The notes under the pieces: generated by a model
Told to the model about the DNA's origin: nothing
Seen by the model: the letters and a program-made list of their open reading frames with translations, nothing else
The model's database searches: none
Made by a program: the position numbers and the translations under genes
Shown: positions 58,982 to 64,000 of the stretch, in pieces
Position numbering within the stretch: position 1 is the first letter of the stretch
Layout of the letters: each line of letters starts with the position of its first letter
Assembly (NCBI GenBank): GCA_023402395.1
Contig: JAEYGI010000053.1
Location: forward strand, 1-64,000
DNA from: Bacillota bacterium
Lineage (GTDB): Bacteria > Bacillota > UBA4882 > UBA8346
DNA length: 64,000 nt
Direction of reading: 5' to 3'

Positions 58982-59497
58982 TTATTGAAGCAATATTTTA
59001 ACTATTTTTTTTCCTCTTACTTTTACTGCCATCAGATACCCTCTTTCAGAATCAGATTTTGGTATATACTCATAGAAATAACCATCTCCTTCTAGTTTGG
59101 CGACTCCATACTTATTAAATAATTTTTCTAGATCATCTCCTACAGATATTCCTCTAATAGTTTTAAAATCTGGAGTTGTAATTCTAAAACTCTCAATTAT
59201 CTCTACATTTTTTTTATTTTCCCAACTGTTGTAAATTTGAGTAACCATTGTAAAAGTTGAATAATAATATTCTTTAAATATTCCTTCTTCTTCATAAGTT
59301 TCCTTTATTCCATTTGGTTTTCCAAGTTTTTGTAAAACCGCTTGAGTAACAATTTCGCTGGGTTTTACTCCGTTAATTGCTACATCTTCAGGTCTTAAAG
59401 GTTGAATCTGCATTGACTTCACCTGCTTAACTATTGTAAAGCTAGCAATAATAACAATTATGCTAATAGACCAAAACCAAATATTAGTTTTTTTCAT
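58982..59497 (-). CDS. Membrane-anchored candidate immunity protein for the Rhs toxin
   Basis: 171 residues. One N-terminal membrane segment (IWFWSISIIVIIASFTIV) is followed by an exported domain with VLQKLGKPNGIKETYEEEGI, ITTPDFKTIRGISVGDDLEK and YLMAVKVRGKKIVKILLQ. ATG 59497 is set by GGGGAGGG. It starts 25 bases after the Rhs stop, the normal place of an immunity gene. An anchored extracytoplasmic domain would fit a toxin acting on the cell wall. Family not recognised. Confidence 0.7.
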   Translation of the reverse strand: MKKTNIWFWSISIIVIIASFTIVKQVKSMQIQPLRPEDVAINGVKPSEIVTQAVLQKLGKPNGIKETYEEEGIFKEYYYSTFTMVTQIYNSWENKKNVEIIESFRITTPDFKTIRGISVGDDLEKLFNKYGVAKLEGDGYFYEYIPKSDSERGYLMAVKVRGKKIVKILLQ

Positions 59498-59521
59498 ATT
59501 GCCCTCCCCTTTCATTAAAAG

Positions 59522-62500
59522 CTATAATCTATTCAAATAATAATAACCAATAAATTGTCCCTTAGTAGCTGCTTGAGTAGCTGTATGAGGAACCATAATA
59601 TCACTCCAGGCCGCCCATGTTGGCCAATATCTGTTTATATCGGCATGATTTACATAACCTTTATCAGGATTTCTTCGCTGATTTACGGATACCCCAGCAT
59701 GCTGTTGTGGACCATTTGATCCAATGGAAAACCAATTGGCATAAGCAGCAGTATTTTGACAAGCAGAAGATGATCTGCCTCCCCGCTGGGATGCATGATC
59801 ATTTACCCCTACTGCTGTCATGATAGGAATTTGCTCACCGTTTGCATTTATGGAGACAACCCCAGAGTAACTAACCGGCATGGAAGTATATAGAGCATCA
59901 TCGCCTAGTTGTATTGCATTATCATATTGCCAAGTACCTCCACCATGACGCCAACTATACATACCATATGTCCCTTCCGCAACTACCTTATTCTCTCCAG
60001 TGGTCTTGTAGGTCCCATCAACATCCCGATATCCACCTTGCGGCAACGTGCTTGCCTGGAATGCCGCTTCGACTCCGTTTCTAGTGACTACAAGCTTTAA
60101 TGCTTCCATTCCGGTTTCATTATTACTGATAAATCCTTCAACACTTATTTGGTTCTTCTGGTTTGGCATATCAGCCACATAATTTACTGTTTGCGTAGAC
60201 CTAGTTCCGTCAGCTTTCGTAACAGCATATTCTTGAGACGTTTGTCCACTGGACTCAACCGTTCTAACAGTTATTGTATCACCATTTTGATTTTCGAATG
60301 TTTGACTTCTCTCAGTTTTTACTAATTTAAAATGCTTATACACATACTTGCTGGATTCTTGATAAGCAATCTCACCGTCTTGATCTTGCATTCCGGTATT
60401 AGCTGTTCCGGTATAACCGATAGTAAAGTTACCCGTTATCATATTGACGATATTGCCCTTGCTATTTATAAAAAGATTAAACGTATTAAACCCTTGCATA
60501 AATGTGCTTAAGCCTGGAATATACATTGAAGCCAGGTTCATTAGCCCACCGCTAATATCTAAACTAATATGACCACTTGGATCAATCGTATTTACAGGAT
60601 TATTCGCCACATATACATATTTGTTCGGATTATTAGGATCATCTACCGAATCTTCCGTCACAAACCGCCCAATCTCCGGATCATACCACCGGGCATTGTA
60701 GTAATACAACCCGGCATCCTCATCGAAGTCCTTCCCGGTAAACCCACTATCGTCTTCATCTACATCCCCGGGCTCATCGTCATCAATATCCGTATTTATC
60801 CGTTCGCCAAACGGCGTGAAATCCCTTTCAACGACCTTGTTCCCATTCTCATCGGTCACGGCCAACGCCGAACCCAAATGATCATTCTGATAGAAGAACT
60901 TCTGGCCGGTAGAGCCGATCACTCCGTTCACCCGGGCCAGCTTTTGGCCGCCAACGTAGACGAACGAGTATTCTTTATCCGCGCTTATTTCCTTCCGATA
61001 CCCGACTTCGCCGTTCAACAACGGCACATAATGAATCTTGCCTTTCCCGCCGTTCTTTTCAATCCGGAACCCGTTGGGATCGTAAATGTAACTACTGACC
61101 ATAACGCCGTTCTTTTTCACTTGTTCCAACTGATTCAACAGATCGTAGGCATACTCCCACCGGTCCACCGTTTCGCTTTTGGTGACCACCTTCACCGTCA
61201 AGTTGCCGTTGGCGTCGTATTCGTAATCGACCCGTTCCGTGCCGTCCTGCTTTACTTTGGATTGCAAGCGGTTGCTGTTTGCAACGTAGGTGTAATTATA
61301 GCGATGCTCCTTGCGCAGTTGCAACTTTTCCACGGTCCGGTTTCCCATGGCGTCATAGTCATAGGTCTCGATCCGGGTCCGGATCTTCTGATAGATCGTA
61401 ACCAGCTTCTCCGGTGTGTTAAAAAATTCCGAACGATCCACCGGCAGCTGCATCAGGTCCAGATCGTCGTAGTTGCAGTGAATCTTCAGTTCCCTGGCTG
61501 CCAACAGCGGAGTGAATTTGATCGTGATCTTGCCGGAGGCGTCCTTGACCCCGGTCCACCGCTCCCGTTCCAGCTTGGTAAAGCCGAACCCGTTCCGGTA
61601 ATAAATCTCGATCTGCGCCAGCGGGATCCGGTGCCCGGCCCGCTCCGGGACGAGCTCAATTCGGGCCAGGTTCTCGGCCTCGGTTTGCAGATTAAAAATC
61701 AGGCTGCGGGCCGCATAGTCGAGCTTAATGGCGGTCTGATCAGTGACGTCTTCTTCCGCGTCCTTGGCCCCCTGATAGTCCTGATCCGCCGTGCCCAGCA
61801 ACAGATCCGCCTTGGTGAACTTATCTTGAAAGCTCCCGCCGATGGTAGCCTGCCGCAAGCGGTTTACTTTGTCATAAACATAGCTGTTATCGTTACGTTG
61901 CGTGATATTGTTGGCTTTGTCATAGGCGTAGTTAAGGCGTAACACCTCCGCGCCGGCTTTGGTCGCGGCGATCCCGGTGATCCGGCCGTCCTTGTCCCGC
62001 TGGTAGGCGGTACTCACCCCATTGTCGGTGGCGACCGCCCGGATGGCGCTGTTTTCATCATAGGCGAAGCCCGGCTGGGCCGCGGTCCCGGCAAAACCGG
62101 GGATGGCGGTGAGCCGCCCCATCCGGTCATATTGATACTCCAGCCAGGCGCCGCTGCCCGGATAACGGATGCCGGTGGTGGCGCCGGTCAGCGGATCGTA
62201 CCGGTATTCGGTGGTGTGCCGGGCGCCTCCGGCCCTGATCTGTTCCACTTTTTCAATGCGGTTGAAGGGGCCGAAGTCCCCGCCGTCATTATAGACCAGC
62301 TCCACCTGGCCGTTGTTGGCGCGCCGGATATTGCCTACCTGATCGTATTCACAGCTCAGATACTGGCTTTGCACGCCGTTGGTGAAATCCCGCCGCAGCA
62401 CCCGGTAGAGGTCGTCGTATTCGAACGCGGTTTCCGTGCCCCGGGGGTCCTGCCCATAAATGACATTGCCGGCCGGGTCATAGTCGAAACTGCGCTTGTG

Positions 62501-63999
62501 ATTGAGGGAGTCCACGATCTCCAGAGGAAGCCCCAGCTCATTGAGGCGGAACATGGTGGCCAGGCCCGTGGCGGTCACGGTTTTGGTCAGCTGTCCTTCT
62601 TCATTGTAATAGCTGTAACTGCTCTTCTGGTCCGCATCGATCACCTGGGTCAGACGGTTGGCCGCGTCATAAACGTATTCGGTCTCATTGAGCATTCCGT
62701 CGCGGACGATCCGGCGGTTGCCGCTCAAGTCATACTCATACGAGGTGGCGTTCCCCTCCGGGGAGATCTGGAGTACCGGGCGGTTTAAGGCGTCATAGCG
62801 GTACTCGGTGGCATTGTCTTTATTGTCGTAGACAAAGCGTTTATTGCCGATCCAGTCGTATTCGAAACGGGTGGTATAGGTGACCCCGTTTAAGCTCTCC
62901 CTCTGGGTGAGCAGCCAGTTCCGTCCGTTGTATGTATAGTCAATGGCTTCGCCGTTGGCTTTGGTCTCCCGGATGCAATTGCCGTTTTCGTCGTATTGGA
63001 AGGTGATCACCGGATTGTCTCCCGGATTGTCCGGCCCGTCCGGCGGGGTTTGATCCGGCAGCACGGCCTTGACGACCCGGTAGAGATCGTCATATACATA
63101 CCAGGCAGTATAGGAGTTTTTCACCGCGCCCGCCGCATTGCCCCGGGCGTCGGTCTCGCTCAGTTTGTTGCCCGCCGGATCATAGGTATAGGAGGTAATC
63201 CCGCCGGCGGGGTCCTTGACCGATTGCAGCCAGCCCCGGGCGGTATAAACGTATTCCGTCGCCTTGCCGTTGGGATCGACCGTTTTCACCTTATTCCCGG
63301 CCAGGTCGTAATAAACTTTGCTGACGATTTCCCTTTGGCTGCCGTTGCGCCCGGTCATCGCGGTCCGGGTGATGATCTCCCGGTTCATCTCGTCAAAAAC
63401 ATAGGTGACGGCCCGGCCCAGGGGCGAAATCTCCCGGATCAGGTTGCCCTCGTCGTCATAAGTATAACTCAGTTGAGCCCGCTTCGCTTGGACGACGCCG
63501 GCCGGGTCATTGAGCGCCTCCGTCTCGGGCAGTGTTTTTTGAACCAAGCGGTTTTGGTCATCGTAAACAAATAAGGTGGTATTTCCCCGGCCGTCGGTTT
63601 CCGCCGTTCTATTGCCCAGGGCGTCATAACTAAACGCACTGGCGGTGGCGGCATCGCTGCGGTACCCGGCCACTTGGGCAATGACCCGGTCTACCGCGTC
63701 CTTGGTGACCAAGGTCTCATGGAGTTCAGTGGCGCTGGCCGACTCGGTGATGGTCACTTCATTGGTGACTTCATTATAGCTGTATGCCTTATAGGGATTA
63801 TCCCCGTCATCCGAAGTCCCGTCGGGATAGATGATCCGCAGCAGCCGCCCGGCCTCGTCGTACAAATACCGGGTGGTGTATTGATGGGCCTCGGCGGAAT
63901 TTTTCGTCCCCAACGGGCTGATGATCGAAGCGATCCGGCCCTGATCGTCATAGCCTACCTTCACCCGGGAATAAGCCAGGGAGAGTCCAAGGATCCGGT
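59522..63999 (-). CDS. Rhs/YD-repeat polymorphic toxin, 5' end outside the window
   Basis: At least 1480 residues are visible; the reading frame continues to the right edge. Dozens of YD repeats (for example YDEAGRLLRIIYPDGT, YDALGNRTAETDGRGN) form the shell. The core ends in YVYVANNPVNTIDPSGH (about 60568-60620), whose DPSG is the usual self-cleavage point. The last ~347 residues are the variable tip. Near its end lies GVNDHASQRGGRSSSACQNT: a His about 90 and a Cys about 78 residues from the C terminus. This resembles His...Ser-x-x-Cys sites of L,D-transpeptidase-like domains. The shell is GC-rich, the tip AT-rich. A displaced core fragment at 58.5 kb shows past tip exchange. Confidence 0.88.
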   Translation of the reverse strand, partial: RILGLSLAYSRVKVGYDDQGRIASIISPLGTKNSAEAHQYTTRYLYDEAGRLLRIIYPDGTSDDGDNPYKAYSYNEVTNEVTITESASATELHETLVTKDAVDRVIAQVAGYRSDAATASAFSYDALGNRTAETDGRGNTTLFVYDDQNRLVQKTLPETEALNDPAGVVQAKRAQLSYTYDDEGNLIREISPLGRAVTYVFDEMNREIITRTAMTGRNGSQREIVSKVYYDLAGNKVKTVDPNGKATEYVYTARGWLQSVKDPAGGITSYTYDPAGNKLSETDARGNAAGAVKNSYTAWYVYDDLYRVVKAVLPDQTPPDGPDNPGDNPVITFQYDENGNCIRETKANGEAIDYTYNGRNWLLTQRESLNGVTYTTRFEYDWIGNKRFVYDNKDNATEYRYDALNRPVLQISPEGNATSYEYDLSGNRRIVRDGMLNETEYVYDAANRLTQVIDADQKSSYSYYNEEGQLTKTVTATGLATMFRLNELGLPLEIVDSLNHKRSFDYDPAGNVIYGQDPRGTETAFEYDDLYRVLRRDFTNGVQSQYLSCEYDQVGNIRRANNGQVELVYNDGGDFGPFNRIEKVEQIRAGGARHTTEYRYDPLTGATTGIRYPGSGAWLEYQYDRMGRLTAIPGFAGTAAQPGFAYDENSAIRAVATDNGVSTAYQRDKDGRITGIAATKAGAEVLRLNYAYDKANNITQRNDNSYVYDKVNRLRQATIGGSFQDKFTKADLLLGTADQDYQGAKDAEEDVTDQTAIKLDYAARSLIFNLQTEAENLARIELVPERAGHRIPLAQIEIYYRNGFGFTKLERERWTGVKDASGKITIKFTPLLAARELKIHCNYDDLDLMQLPVDRSEFFNTPEKLVTIYQKIRTRIETYDYDAMGNRTVEKLQLRKEHRYNYTYVANSNRLQSKVKQDGTERVDYEYDANGNLTVKVVTKSETVDRWEYAYDLLNQLEQVKKNGVMVSSYIYDPNGFRIEKNGGKGKIHYVPLLNGEVGYRKEISADKEYSFVYVGGQKLARVNGVIGSTGQKFFYQNDHLGSALAVTDENGNKVVERDFTPFGERINTDIDDDEPGDVDEDDSGFTGKDFDEDAGLYYYNARWYDPEIGRFVTEDSVDDPNNPNKYVYVANNPVNTIDPSGHISLDISGGLMNLASMYIPGLSTFMQGFNTFNLFINSKGNIVNMITGNFTIGYTGTANTGMQDQDGEIAYQESSKYVYKHFKLVKTERSQTFENQNGDTITVRTVESSGQTSQEYAVTKADGTRSTQTVNYVADMPNQKNQISVEGFISNNETGMEALKLVVTRNGVEAAFQASTLPQGGYRDVDGTYKTTGENKVVAEGTYGMYSWRHGGGTWQYDNAIQLGDDALYTSMPVSYSGVVSINANGEQIPIMTAVGVNDHASQRGGRSSSACQNTAAYANWFSIGSNGPQQHAGVSVNQRRNPDKGYVNHADINRYWPTWAAWSDIMVPHTATQAATKGQFIGYYYLNRL

Positions 64000-64000
64000 G

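Overview
The window looks like chromosome of a spore-forming, GC-rich Firmicute. A dipicolinate (spore-core) synthesis operon under a lysine riboswitch and a YlmC/YmxH-type sporulation gene give the lineage signal. A secreted protein that reads as an outer-membrane beta-barrel (51250-52149) suggests a diderm member, for example something near Limnochordia/Hydrogenispora. That taxonomic guess is inference. Genes are dense, often overlap by 1-30 bases, use GTG and TTG starts freely, and mostly have clear Shine-Dalgarno sites.

Layout. 1-10.8 kb: scattered metabolism (fabI, a GH105-type hydrolase, the glycerol-1-phosphate dehydrogenase araM behind a consensus promoter and a leader terminator, a MntA/HepT nucleotidyltransferase pair, mutY, an HD-GYP protein, an oxidoreductase, a tandem AdoMet-decarboxylase-like protein, a nitroreductase). 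11-15.3 kb: marR plus a two-gene heterodimeric ABC exporter. 15.6-17.5 kb: a secreted PL9-type pectate lyase. 17.6-19.3 kb: a collapsed xanthine-dehydrogenase-type locus, a small HTH gene and a protein made of 14-residue repeats. 19.5-23.4 kb: an MFS transporter, an SDR epimerase and ahcY.

23.5-40.6 kb, all on the minus strand: one surface-polysaccharide locus. Five of its genes match the UDP-ManNAc3NAcA pathway (wbpA, wbpB/wlbA, wbpE, wbpD, wbpI types). Next to them are an amino-sugar aminotransferase and a WecD-like acetyltransferase, an initiating phosphoglycosyl transferase, six glycosyltransferases, a Wzx-type flippase and a hexapeptide acetyltransferase. 41-46.2 kb: ylmC, then dapB (lysine riboswitch), spoVFA, spoVFB, dapG, dapA. 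46.3-54.1 kb: repeat-rich spacers, idi, a Cu/Zn-SOD-like gene, an alpha-toroid protein, a DNRLRE protein, the barrel protein and an M3 peptidase.

54.1-64 kb is a decay and rearrangement zone. It holds an HD-domain gene split by a palindromic repeat insertion, a fragmented minus-strand gene, a frameshifted second copy of the 14-residue-repeat protein, and an Rhs locus entering from the right edge. The Rhs locus carries a C-terminal toxin-like tip, a membrane-anchored immunity candidate, and two older scars, each followed by an orphan secreted or lipoprotein gene.

Repeats are the most unusual feature. Two short palindromic families (here called A and B, about 80-85 bp) recur across the window, often side by side, and one A+B pair interrupts a gene. 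Separately, four or five loci are built on a 21-bp period with unrelated unit sequences; one of them is a phased array of near-perfect DnaA-box motifs. No tRNA, rRNA or CRISPR array was seen.
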